The notes: generated by a model from the sequence alone, not told the origin. Counted from the first letter of the stretch, positions 1-8,197 are shown. The stretch is 16,820 bases of DNA from Bacteroidota bacterium (GCA_025355705.1 JANXZD010000192.1:1-16820), one strand, 5' to 3'. Numbers and translations are program-made.

Positions 1-156
1 GCATCAGCGTTGATAAAGGAGGGAATTTCATTATATGTGGTTCAAAAGCTGCTCGGGCATCGATCAATCAAAACAACAGAGATATACTGCCATCTCTCAC
101 CAGAACATCTGCACCAGGAAGTTGAAACTGGGTTGAGTTCATTCACATTTGTTTAA
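1..156 (+). CDS. Tyrosine recombinase/integrase, C-terminal end (5' truncated by window)
   Basis: The frame is open from base 1 to a TAA at 154-156 and gives 51 residues. They match the end of the catalytic domain of phage-integrase/XerC-D recombinases, which cut and rejoin DNA through a tyrosine nucleophile. It begins with ASALIKEGISLYVVQKLLGH, which normally follows the HxxR box by a few residues. Next is the conserved LLGH (His20 here), then SIKTTEIYCHLSPEHL, in which Tyr29 is the expected nucleophile. The HxxR arginine/histidine and the N-terminal DNA-binding domain lie outside the window. It is convergent with the terC-like gene, with only 36 bp between the two stop codons and no obvious terminator. 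It could be a housekeeping Xer enzyme or the integrase of a mobile element; the visible part cannot decide. Confidence 0.85.
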   Translation, partial: ASALIKEGISLYVVQKLLGHRSIKTTEIYCHLSPEHLHQEVETGLSSFTFV

Positions 157-192
157 TTGGTGATCGCTAAATATGGTAATTCCTTTTTATGA

Positions 193-1026
193 TCAATGAG
201 GATCTGTCTTTGTTAGAGGAGATAAATTTTTAAGCGCTGAGAGGATTACTGAGATGGAAAGAATTCCAAGAACAATCGTTAACGATACTAAAGTTTCAAT
301 ATGGTAAAAAGGGTCAAAAAGCATTTTCGCTCCAACAAAAACAAGCACTACTCCAACACCATACTTTACATATACAAAAATAGAGTGGATCTTTTCCAGA
401 ACAAAATAGATAGAACGCAAACCTAAGACCGCCATAAAATTGGATGAGAAAATAATGAAAGGGTCTGTAGTAATTCCAAAAACAGCAGGAATTGAATCAA
501 CTGCAAAAACAACGTCGGTCGTTTCAATAACGATCAGGACAACAAACAGTGATGTAGCAAACCATTTTTTATTTTCTTTAATGAATAATTTTGTCCCTGA
601 ATAGTTCTCTTTGACCGGAAAGAGTTTTTTGAAAAATCGCATGACATAATTTTTCTCAGGATGTACTTCGAACTCTTCACCGAATGTTATTTTATACCCT
701 GAATATATTAAAAATGCACCAAACACATACAGAACCCATTCAAAATGTACAATGAGTGTACTACCTAAATAGATCATCAAACCGCGAAGAATGATAACAC
801 CGACAATTCCATAATTGAGTGCGCGACGCTGTTGAGGAATAGATATTTTGAAAAATGAAAAAATAATCAGGAATACAAATAAATTATCAACACTCAACGA
901 TTCTTCGATAACATAGCCAGCCAAAAACTGCATGGCCTTTTCTGCCCCCAATTGGAAATAGACTATCACATTGACCACCAGTGCAACAAAAACCCAAAAG
1001 AGAGTCCACAATATAGATTTTTTCAT
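193..1026 (-). CDS. terC: TerC/Alx-family integral membrane protein (probable metal-ion exporter)
   Basis: This is a polytopic inner-membrane protein of 277 residues with about seven to nine hydrophobic segments. It carries the two hallmark acidic motifs of the TerC family: EESLSVDNLFVF near residues 41-52 and ETTDVVFAVDSIPAVFGIT near 168-186, in which membrane-embedded Glu/Asp residues are thought to bind metal. Family members (Alx, MeeF, YkoY) export Mn2+ or are linked to tellurite resistance and metallation of exported proteins. ATG at 1026 is chosen; an in-frame TTG two codons upstream (1032) is possible. It follows citF by 15 bp, so it is probably the last gene of the transcript. There is no room for the Mn riboswitch that often controls this family. 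Identity is secure; the transported ion is inferred from the family. Confidence 0.93.
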   Translation of the reverse strand: MKKSILWTLFWVFVALVVNVIVYFQLGAEKAMQFLAGYVIEESLSVDNLFVFLIIFSFFKISIPQQRRALNYGIVGVIILRGLMIYLGSTLIVHFEWVLYVFGAFLIYSGYKITFGEEFEVHPEKNYVMRFFKKLFPVKENYSGTKLFIKENKKWFATSLFVVLIVIETTDVVFAVDSIPAVFGITTDPFIIFSSNFMAVLGLRSIYFVLEKIHSIFVYVKYGVGVVLVFVGAKMLFDPFYHIETLVSLTIVLGILSISVILSALKNLSPLTKTDPH

Positions 1027-1041
1027 TGTCAATTCATTATT

Positions 1042-2625
1042 TCAATCAGTATTCGGTGTCGTCGAAAAAACAGTGTCGAGGATCGTCCCATCAACCCATT
1101 GGACGATCGCTGTTATATTTTTCTTGGCAGACCTTTTTGGTTGAGGAGCACCTCCACAAATATCAAACACTTCACGTTGAATATCTTGGATCTTTCTGAT
1201 CGGTAGCTTACTGTTTGAAAAATTTTTAATCAAATCTTGTCGCAACGGATTGATAGCTATGCCCCGTTCAGTAATAACAACATCGATCATTTCCCCCGGA
1301 CCACACAGTGTCGTTACATGATCAACAATAATTGGAACACGATCCCGAAAAGATGGAATAGCAAGAATAACACATTTGCCGGATAAACAATCCTGCCAAC
1401 CACCGATACCATGCAGCAGATATCCATCTGAATGAGTAACCACATTGGCATTAAAATTCACATCTACTTCAGTTGCTCCCAGCACAACAGCATCCAACAT
1501 CGATGCAAAATTCCCTTTGCCATGAAAATTATAGCTTGTAAATGGACTTGTGCTTACATGGTTTGGGTTTTCACGTAATGAACGAACTCCTTCCATATCA
1601 AACGCTTGTCCGTCAAGAATAAAATCGGTCAATCCTTCCTCAAGCATTTCGGTTAGATATTGTGTGCTGCCGCCGCGAATGAATCGCGCTTTTACTCCCC
1701 TGGCTTTCATTCGTTCTTTCAGCAATAACAGGAATGCAAGATTAATTCCACCGGCACCTGCCTGAAATGAAAATCCATTCTTCATTATTCCTGACTCTTC
1801 AACAAACTGAGCGATATATTCTGCAATCAAAATTCTATCAGGGCTTTTTGTTACCTGAGTTGTACCGGAAACGATCTTTGACCGATCACCGAGCGAATCA
1901 ACTTCAACGACATAGTCGACATTATTCCCCTGGATATGCCATGGAACGCAAGGGAAATCTACTAATGAATCTGTGACTACAATAACTCTATCAGCATATT
2001 CAGAATCTCCTAATGCAAAACCAAGCGGACCACATGCCGACTTTCCATTTACACCATTTGCATTTCCAAAAGCATCTGCGGTAGGTGCGGCTATTACGGC
2101 AATATCGATATGAACTTCACCATCTTGAATTGCTCTGTATCGTCCACCGTGCGATCGTAAAACCCCGGTTCCTTTCATCTTTCCTTCTGACGCAAACCGT
2201 CCCAACGGTCCGTTCATACTCCCTTCAATGTGATGGATGGTTCCATCCTCCAGGTATTTGATCAAATAATCGTGACACGGGAATGAAGCGCTTGGATACC
2301 AGCGAATGTTTTTGACTCCCATTGATTTGACCGTATCAAATAAAACATTCGTCAATCCATCACCATTTCGAAGATGATGATGTGTTGAGATTGTCATTCC
2401 ACTCTTAAGTCCGGCTTTCTTTAATGCTTCTTTAAGATTCTTTACAAGTTTGTTCCCATCGGAAGGATAATCAACACAGCTTCGTACTGGAGGGGCTGCC
2501 ATTAAACGTTCCGGGCGGTATTTATTCACACCCCTAAAAGGAATTACAGGAATTCCATTGACCACGGTAGGAACTATTCTACCAGCAGCGTTCTTCACAA
2601 ACCTAGACCGTAATTGTTTTGACAT
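1042..2625 (-). CDS. citF: Citrate lyase alpha subunit (citrate:acyl-carrier CoA-transferase type)
   Basis: This protein of 527 residues is homologous to CitF along its length. CitF swaps citrate for acetate on the acyl-carrier subunit to form citryl-ACP (EC 2.8.3.10). Recognisable blocks are the N-terminal KNAAGRIVP, the STHHHLRNGDG block, RSHGGR, FGNANGVNGKSACG, FSFQAGAGG, the late THSDG block followed by a glycine-rich segment, and DVVITERGIAINPLR near the end. The chosen ATG at 2625 lies 7 bp after the citDE stop; an in-frame ATG at 2646 would overlap citDE by 14 bp and adds seven residues unlike the family N-terminus. It sits directly behind the fused acyl-carrier/lyase gene, so all three functional subunits of citrate lyase are encoded here. 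A citramalate lyase with the same architecture is an alternative. Confidence 0.93.
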   Translation of the reverse strand: MSKQLRSRFVKNAAGRIVPTVVNGIPVIPFRGVNKYRPERLMAAPPVRSCVDYPSDGNKLVKNLKEALKKAGLKSGMTISTHHHLRNGDGLTNVLFDTVKSMGVKNIRWYPSASFPCHDYLIKYLEDGTIHHIEGSMNGPLGRFASEGKMKGTGVLRSHGGRYRAIQDGEVHIDIAVIAAPTADAFGNANGVNGKSACGPLGFALGDSEYADRVIVVTDSLVDFPCVPWHIQGNNVDYVVEVDSLGDRSKIVSGTTQVTKSPDRILIAEYIAQFVEESGIMKNGFSFQAGAGGINLAFLLLLKERMKARGVKARFIRGGSTQYLTEMLEEGLTDFILDGQAFDMEGVRSLRENPNHVSTSPFTSYNFHGKGNFASMLDAVVLGATEVDVNFNANVVTHSDGYLLHGIGGWQDCLSGKCVILAIPSFRDRVPIIVDHVTTLCGPGEMIDVVITERGIAINPLRQDLIKNFSNSKLPIRKIQDIQREVFDICGGAPQPKRSAKKNITAIVQWVDGTILDTVFSTTPNTD

Positions 2626-2632
2626 AATAGTA

Positions 2633-3832
2633 TTATTTATCTGCATTTAACTTTGCAAGAGATAAAATATGTTGAGCTCGTTTTACTACCGGAGCATCGA
2701 TCATTTTTGAGCCTAATGAAATAACTCCTGATCCATTCTTCTTCGCTTCAACGTAAGCATCAACAACTCGTTGTGCATATTCTATTTCTTTTTGAGTTGG
2801 CGCGAAAGATTCGTGAATTACTTTTATTTGGCGCGGATGGATACATCCTTTTCCTTCAAAGCCGATCGCTTTGGCTTCCACTACACTTTGGCGCAAGCCT
2901 TCTTCATCATTCACATCGGAGAAAACGGAATCGAGTGCCTGTATACCCACAGCTTTTGCCGCATTGATAACGGTACTTCGCGCAAAAAGACTTTCCATTC
3001 CCGTTTTTGTACGTTCTACGCCGATATCAGCCGTGTAATCTTCCAAACCGATAGATAATGCACATACCCATTTGCTTGCTGATGCAATTTCAAATGCTTT
3101 GACAACACCTAATGCGCTTTCAATGATTGGGAGAATAAAAATATTTCTTTTACGATTATGCAATTTCAGAATTTTATCGATCTCGTTATCAACTTCTTCT
3201 ATCTGGGAAGCAGATTCGCACTTTGGAATGAGAATCGATTGAACATTATGATGAACAATCTGCCGTAAATCTTCCAGTCCTAATGGGAATGGATTAATCC
3301 TTACCATTCGTTCAGCATTACCAAAATTAACTGTCCCAAGAGCATTTCTAACAAGAATTCGAGCAGAATCTTTCTCTGCCGGAGCAACTGAATCTTCAAG
3401 ATCAAGAATAATACTATCCGGTTGATGCAATCCGGCATTTAAAAAGAAATGCGGTTCGTTTCCCGGTAAATAAAGACGAGTTCGTCGAACACGCTCGCGC
3501 ACATTCAGTTTTAAGAGTTTTGGTTCTGCGATTATAAAATTTTTATTTATCCCAGGATTGGCTCTTTTTACGGCAGCTTCGACTCGTGCCGCAATAACAA
3601 ATGGAACTGCGCCTTGATCGACAATTTCAATTACAGCATTCTTTACATCAAAATATTTAAGGATATCATCAATTTGAGTACGGATAGAGTTTCCGTATAA
3701 CGCTTCAACTTTGCTTTTAAGATCAATGGTAATTCCACCAGATGAAGTTAACTTTACCTGAACATGGCAATCCGATTTAACATTCAGTCCAATTCTTCCG
3801 GCAGATCCTGATTGTGGTTGTTGTGTTTTCAT
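2633..3832 (-). CDS. citE: Fused citrate lyase acyl-carrier (CitD) and beta subunit (CitE)
   Basis: This single 399-residue chain combines two citrate lyase subunits that are usually separate. Residues about 1-92 match CitD: an AG start block, then KVEALYGNSIRTQIDDIL and a VIAARVEAAVKRA segment close to the CitD C-terminus. Ser20 (in VKSDCHV) lies where CitD carries the phosphoribosyl-dephospho-CoA arm. Residues about 115-399 match the HpcH/HpaI-like CitE barrel that splits citryl-ACP into acetyl-ACP and oxaloacetate. Its motifs include RLYLPGNEPHF (119-129), DSIILDLEDSVAP (139-151), ILPIIESALG (233-242, Glu238 a likely metal ligand), GLEDYTADIG (262-271) and GCIHPRQI (329-336). It lies 6 bp after the aldo/keto reductase and 7 bp before citF. 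No ligase CitC or arm-synthesis genes CitX/CitG are in the window. Confidence 0.92.
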   Translation of the reverse strand: MKTQQPQSGSAGRIGLNVKSDCHVQVKLTSSGGITIDLKSKVEALYGNSIRTQIDDILKYFDVKNAVIEIVDQGAVPFVIAARVEAAVKRANPGINKNFIIAEPKLLKLNVRERVRRTRLYLPGNEPHFFLNAGLHQPDSIILDLEDSVAPAEKDSARILVRNALGTVNFGNAERMVRINPFPLGLEDLRQIVHHNVQSILIPKCESASQIEEVDNEIDKILKLHNRKRNIFILPIIESALGVVKAFEIASASKWVCALSIGLEDYTADIGVERTKTGMESLFARSTVINAAKAVGIQALDSVFSDVNDEEGLRQSVVEAKAIGFEGKGCIHPRQIKVIHESFAPTQKEIEYAQRVVDAYVEAKKNGSGVISLGSKMIDAPVVKRAQHILSLAKLNADK

Positions 3833-3838
3833 ATTGAT

Positions 3839-4810
3839 TTACCAAGCATAGGCTTCGGGTGCTTCACCACCGGGACCAGTCCAGATGGCTTCAATTTTTT
3901 CAATCTCTTCGACAGATAATTTCGCTTGTAATGCTTGAACCATTCCTTGTAATTGTTCCACAGTTCTCGGTCCTGTAATTACAGAACTGATAACCGGATT
4001 TTTTAATAACCACGCCACTGCGACTGCTTCTGGTTTTTTTCCAATGGATAAACAATACTGTTCATACTCTTCGACTTGTTTTAGGTGTTTTGTCAATTTT
4101 TTCTGAACTGCTTCTGTTTTTTTTCTTACACCTGATTCATCATTGAGAATCCCTGCAAGCAATCCTTCCGCCAGCGGGCTCCATGGAATAATTCCCACTC
4201 CAAACTTACGGCACGCCGGAATTACTTCCAGTTCTATCATTCGGTTTGTTAAATTGTACAAACTCTGTTCTGAAATTAGCCCCTGATGATTTCGCTTTTG
4301 CGCAGTAAATTGAGCCTCAACAATATTCCATGCCGCAAAATTACTGCTTCCATTGTAAATTATCTTGCCAGCATTGATTAATTGATCCATTGACTGCCAA
4401 ACCTCATCCCATGGGGTTGAACGGTCGATGTGATGCATTTGATAAAGATCGATATGATCAGTCTTCAATCGTCGAAGACTTGCTTCGCAAGCGGATTGAA
4501 TATGATATGCTGAAAGACCCCGTTCATTTACACCTTCTCCCATTTTGCCATAAACTTTCGTTGCTAACACAATCTTGTCGCGACGGCCTCCTCCTTGAGC
4601 GCTCCATTTTCCAATAATCTCTTCAGTTCTACCTCTATGGCCAATTCCTCCATAGACATCAGCAGTATCAATAAAATTGATGCCAGCATCAATTGCAGCA
4701 TCCAGCATGGTAAAACTTGACTGTTCATCGACTAATTTGCCAAGATTCATTGTCCCAAGGCACAACTTACTGACTTTTAATCCTGATCGACCAAGTGAAG
4801 AATATTCCAT
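3839..4810 (-). CDS. Aldo/keto reductase family oxidoreductase
   Basis: This is an NAD(P)H-dependent TIM-barrel oxidoreductase of 323 residues, a normal length for the family. The complete catalytic tetrad is visible: Asp48 and Tyr53 in FIDTADVYGG, Lys85 in VLATKVYG, and His126 in LYQMHHID. Also typical are the N-terminal LGRSGLKVSKLCLGTMNLG, the NGSSNFAAW strand/loop near 153-161, the WSPLAEGLLAG segment, and SSVITGPRTVEQL near 275-287, which forms the cofactor-binding region. The subtype resembles the YajO/Tas/voltage-gated-potassium-channel-beta-like group. It has no signal peptide, so it should be cytoplasmic. It starts 3 bp after the stop of ArhD and ends 6 bp before citDE. Context suggests reduction of a sugar-derived aldehyde or ketone released by the upstream glycohydrolases, but that is inference. 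Confidence 0.95.
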   Translation of the reverse strand: MEYSSLGRSGLKVSKLCLGTMNLGKLVDEQSSFTMLDAAIDAGINFIDTADVYGGIGHRGRTEEIIGKWSAQGGGRRDKIVLATKVYGKMGEGVNERGLSAYHIQSACEASLRRLKTDHIDLYQMHHIDRSTPWDEVWQSMDQLINAGKIIYNGSSNFAAWNIVEAQFTAQKRNHQGLISEQSLYNLTNRMIELEVIPACRKFGVGIIPWSPLAEGLLAGILNDESGVRKKTEAVQKKLTKHLKQVEEYEQYCLSIGKKPEAVAVAWLLKNPVISSVITGPRTVEQLQGMVQALQAKLSVEEIEKIEAIWTGPGGEAPEAYAW

Positions 4811-4813
4811 CGT

Positions 4814-5797
4814 TTATTTAACCAAGTTTGATAATTCCGCGGCGACATCAAAGAGATCCATTCCTTTCGTAAAAGGAAGACAAACACCCGTTGTAAGACG
4901 AACCTTCTCAATCCATTTCGGTGGGATCGCGTCCATCCCATTCATCGCGCCACTGATTGCACCAACGATAGCAGAAATTGTATCTGCGTCTCTCCCAAAG
5001 TTACCGCTGTAAATAATACCCCGTTTGAAATCACCATTTGTTAATTTCAATATCGCAAGAGCCGAAGCAACCGCTTCAGGTGAAACTGATTTATACTCAG
5101 TCCACAGTGCATCATGAAGTGGTTTCCAACTCTCTTCAAGTGTTTTCTTTTCTTCTATGATCTTCAATGCTTTTTCAAATGTGAATCTCATCCATGAATC
5201 TTTTGGAGTGACATCGATGGCCGCCTGATAAATTTCATCAACATTCGCACCAACCATTGCAACTGAAACAGAAACGGCAACTGCCTGTGCACTCCACAAA
5301 CCATCACGTGAATGACTAATGCGGGCATCGATATCTGCTAAATATGCAGCACGCTTAGGATCACCGGCACACGCAATACCAATCGGGGTTACACGCATTG
5401 CCGCACCATCGCTCATATAATGGGAATTATAGATACCAGAAAGAGGCGGTAAAACATTCCGGCGAATATTTGCTGCAGCTTCTCTCTCACTTGCACCTCC
5501 TCGTTTCAATTCTGAAAGGGGGAGCACATGTGTTTTCCAACTTTCCAATACTTCAGCATCGGTTAAATTTCCTTTTGCTTTAATGAGAGTTTGCGCGGTC
5601 AACAAAGCAAATTCAGTGTCATCCGTTCCGGGTGCCGGCTTTTCTGAGAAATCCATCGTAATGCCATATTGCAGATGATAATCAGGAGAACGTGCAATAT
5701 CACCGAATGAATCACCGATCGCATGACCAACCAGACTTGCCCGAGCACGGTCTTGAAGTAATGGTTTATTTTTTAATAGCTCACTTTTTGTAATCAT
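4814..5797 (-). CDS. ADP-ribosylglycohydrolase-family protein, ArhD (active-site motifs intact)
   Basis: This is a cytoplasmic all-alpha protein of 327 residues of the DraG/ARH fold, whose members use a dinuclear Mg/Mn centre to cleave ADP-ribosyl or related N-/O-glycosidic bonds. The metal-ligand motifs are all present: GDSFGD at 28-33, GTDDTE at 57-62, SDGAAMR at 129-135, SHSRDG at 161-166 and GRDADT at 268-273, followed by the small-residue helix SAIVGAISGA. It shares extended blocks with ArhA and ArhB, for example PxGIxxAGDPxxAAxLAxID and the PKDSW segment, so these three are recent paralogues of one subfamily. It starts 13 bp after the ArhC stop and ends 3 bp before the aldo/keto reductase start. 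The substrate is unknown; linkage to a sugar-type importer favours a small imported glycoside. Confidence 0.93.
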   Translation of the reverse strand: MITKSELLKNKPLLQDRARASLVGHAIGDSFGDIARSPDYHLQYGITMDFSEKPAPGTDDTEFALLTAQTLIKAKGNLTDAEVLESWKTHVLPLSELKRGGASEREAAANIRRNVLPPLSGIYNSHYMSDGAAMRVTPIGIACAGDPKRAAYLADIDARISHSRDGLWSAQAVAVSVSVAMVGANVDEIYQAAIDVTPKDSWMRFTFEKALKIIEEKKTLEESWKPLHDALWTEYKSVSPEAVASALAILKLTNGDFKRGIIYSGNFGRDADTISAIVGAISGAMNGMDAIPPKWIEKVRLTTGVCLPFTKGMDLFDVAAELSNLVK

Positions 5798-5810
5798 TGT
5801 ATTCTTTCAA

Positions 5811-7148
5811 TTATTTAGATGAATATTTTGCAATTGCAACAGTCCTCTTTGCAAGATCACTCAACAAAGAATTATCAAAACCTTTAAGACTCGTTCTGAT
5901 TTTATTATTCAAGGGAGAAATCCATTTTGACGGGAGTACCTTTGCACCAAGCATTGTTCCCATAATTGAACCAACAGTTGCGCCATTACTATCGGTATCC
6001 CAACCTCCCATCACCACATTGCAAATTGCCCGTTCATAATCTCCTTTTGATGAAATCAAAGATGCAGTAACCAGGGCGGCATTGTTGATCGTATGAACCC
6101 AGTGATAACCACCAAACTTTTGATACAACGCATCAACAGTTTCATCCCACGATTGATTGTGAATAGGTAATGCCAAGACAAAACGAATTGCTTCGGCAAA
6201 TCGGGATCCAGGTGGAACAACTGTTAATGCCTCAGTGATTACCGCTATTGAGTTGTCGTGTCTGAAAGATGCCGCAATTGCAGCAGCAAAAAATATTTCA
6301 CCATAAACTCCATTGCGAACATGACTCAGACGAGCATCACGACAAGCAAATTCAGCGGCACGCAACGATTGTCCAGGAGATATCCATCCCCACAAATCTG
6401 CCCGTATTTGTGCTCCAATCCATTCTCGATATGGATTTCTAATCACTGCAGTCTTTGGGGGTGTAATACCAGCAAGTCTGTTAACGTAAGCAACACGTTC
6501 CGCAGTAAATGTGGTAAGTACCGGCGCCATACTCATCCAGGTTTGGATAACTTGCTCTGTAGTAAACTCTTCTCCATACCGTTCCAATACTGATAGATTT
6601 AGCATCGGATAATTCATGTCGTCGTCTTCAGGCATGCAGACTATGTTTTCTTTGAGACTTTCTTTGCCATAATGTTTATTCCATGGATATTTCCGAAGGA
6701 GTGAATCAGGAATTCCTTTCTGTGTGATAAAATCTGAAATAGGCCACGTTTTATTGGACGAAAGCAACTCAATACTCCCCGCACGAGTTATCTTTTCAAT
6801 CGGTTTGCCAAGCATGCAGCCGGCACTTCTTCCAAGCCAGCCGCCAAGAATTCGATCTTCTATAAAGTCCGATGAAAACGACGGAACGGGTTCGGATTTG
6901 AGTTTGCAAAGTTGAACTATCTCATTCCATTCTGATGGTTCAGTGTGATTATTTGTAACAGTAGAAGGAATTCCATCAAATTTGTTATATAAATCTTCTG
7001 CTTCAGTTCGAAATTTTTCTTCGCTTAAATTGAGATTCTGTAATTGTTCCCATGCTGAACGAAAGTCGGCAACATCGTATCCTTCTTCTAAACGTTGTTG
7101 CAGTTCATAGTTGATACGTTCAGATATGTCTAACCAGGAAATTCTCAT
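5811..7148 (-). CDS. ADP-ribosylglycohydrolase-family protein with N-terminal extension, ArhC
   Basis: This 445-residue protein is larger and more divergent than its three neighbours. Residues 1-95 form a charged extension with no recognised domain. The ARH fold starts at RILGGWLGRSAGCMLGKPIE (99-118). Metal-binding motifs are retained in variant form: PEDDDMNY at 173-180 in place of TDDTE, DARLSHVRNG at 271-280, and GGWDTDSNGATVG at 381-393 in place of GRDADT, with Asp384 and Asp386 as the likely ligands. No signal peptide is seen. It overlaps the ArhB stop codon by 4 bp (ATGA) and precedes ArhD by 13 bp, so it is translationally coupled to the array. It belongs to a separate ARH subfamily often found in carbohydrate-type operons, and may act on a different bond of the same substrate. 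Catalytic competence looks likely from the motifs. Confidence 0.9.
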   Translation of the reverse strand: MRISWLDISERINYELQQRLEEGYDVADFRSAWEQLQNLNLSEEKFRTEAEDLYNKFDGIPSTVTNNHTEPSEWNEIVQLCKLKSEPVPSFSSDFIEDRILGGWLGRSAGCMLGKPIEKITRAGSIELLSSNKTWPISDFITQKGIPDSLLRKYPWNKHYGKESLKENIVCMPEDDDMNYPMLNLSVLERYGEEFTTEQVIQTWMSMAPVLTTFTAERVAYVNRLAGITPPKTAVIRNPYREWIGAQIRADLWGWISPGQSLRAAEFACRDARLSHVRNGVYGEIFFAAAIAASFRHDNSIAVITEALTVVPPGSRFAEAIRFVLALPIHNQSWDETVDALYQKFGGYHWVHTINNAALVTASLISSKGDYERAICNVVMGGWDTDSNGATVGSIMGTMLGAKVLPSKWISPLNNKIRTSLKGFDNSLLSDLAKRTVAIAKYSSK

Positions 7149-8197
7149 GCTGATATTTTTTGTCCAGATAAATTTGAAAGCTGTTCAACAATAGTTAAAT
7201 AATTTGCTCCTGCAAAAGAAGGAATACTAATTCCTTTTAATGTCCCAATTGCGCTCATCCAACTCTCGCTTGCAATCGATGCCGACTGCATTGATCCAAC
7301 CAATGCACCCACCATTGCAGGTAATGTTTCAGCACTTTTTGCAAACGACGATGCTGTTGTAACTGCCGTTTCAAAATTATTTCCATGTAATTTTGCAATG
7401 AGGAATGTTAACGCTAATGTTTCTGGAGCAACATTCCCATAACTATATTCACGGTTAATAATTGTATTTTGTATCTCTGGAATAATTGAAAAAATTGAAT
7501 CGCTCTTGGTTGATAGTTTCATTGCTTCATCTACGGTACGTTTGATCCAAGAAGTCTTGGGAAGATATTCATAAGCCGTTTTGATTGCATCATCGATACT
7601 TCTTCCAGAACAAACTACACTGATTGCCACTGCCATTGCTTGAGCAGCCCAAACCCCATCTTCACTATTTGTTACAGAAGCATCGATTTCTGTCAAATGC
7701 GCTGCAATATCAGGTCGACCGGCATAAACAATTCCAATTGGGACTGCACGAGACATAGCACCATCATCAAAATAATGAGGGTTCTGTTTCCCGGTCTGAG
7801 GCGGAAGTATCCCGTTTCGCAAATTATTTAACGCTGCTTGTGTGCTGACACCACCTCGGATGGGATCATTAGATTGAGAAAGATTCTTCCAGTCATTCAA
7901 GACTGACAAATGATAAGAGCTCAAATCACTCTTCAGTATAATCTGAGCAGAAAAAGCAGCCCATTCAGTTTTATCCGTTGGAGACATATCAAAATGTTGA
8001 ACGGGTTGGTTAAGTGAAAACGGCATTGGTGTTACAATCACGTTAGTTGTTTCTGAAGATGCATCCATTTCGCGACGTTTTCTTCTTGTCCACAATGGAA
8101 GGAGGGCGCTTCGATGAAATAATGAAGTCCAGCTCACTGCATCTCCAATAGCCAGACCAATCATCGCATTTTGTGCACGTTGTTTCACATTGTTCAT
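7145..8197 (-). CDS. ADP-ribosylglycohydrolase-like protein ArhB, probable pseudoenzyme
   Basis: This 350-residue paralogue of ArhA and ArhD keeps the fold signatures (IGLAIGDA at 13-20, PIGIVYAG at 153-160, LTEIDASV at 168-175, AMVGALVGS at 294-302) but has lost the catalytic set. The TDDTE box reads T74-D-K-T-E78, so one metal-binding Asp is Lys. SHS reads T176-N-S178, losing the His. GRDADT reads A286-K-S-A-E-T291, losing one Asp and changing the other to Glu. The first-helix GDxxG box reads GDAVSW and is followed by a basic insert (about residues 29-52). The frame is intact, with 4-bp ATGA overlaps to both neighbours, so it is not a decayed gene. A structural, regulatory or substrate-binding partner of ArhA or ArhD is the simplest reading. 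Loss of function is inferred from motifs only. Confidence 0.88.
   Translation of the reverse strand: MNNVKQRAQNAMIGLAIGDAVSWTSLFHRSALLPLWTRRKRREMDASSETTNVIVTPMPFSLNQPVQHFDMSPTDKTEWAAFSAQIILKSDLSSYHLSVLNDWKNLSQSNDPIRGGVSTQAALNNLRNGILPPQTGKQNPHYFDDGAMSRAVPIGIVYAGRPDIAAHLTEIDASVTNSEDGVWAAQAMAVAISVVCSGRSIDDAIKTAYEYLPKTSWIKRTVDEAMKLSTKSDSIFSIIPEIQNTIINREYSYGNVAPETLALTFLIAKLHGNNFETAVTTASSFAKSAETLPAMVGALVGSMQSASIASESWMSAIGTLKGISIPSFAGANYLTIVEQLSNLSGQKISA

Noticed and set aside
157..192. Bidirectional terminator between the convergent recombinase and terC genes
   Set aside because: The 36-bp gap contains no convincing inverted repeat with flanking T-tracts.
1027..1041. Mn-sensing yybP-ykoY riboswitch upstream of the terC-like gene
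   Set aside because: Only 15 bp separate it from citF, far too short for the aptamer, and no matching structure was seen in the end of citF.
952..1206. Plus-strand open frame of 84 codons over the citF/terC junction, and similar plus-strand frames across the window (for example 2771-3058, 4677-5012, 6258-6593)
   Set aside because: They lie antisense to well-recognised genes, show no family resemblance, and have the low-complexity composition of shadow frames.
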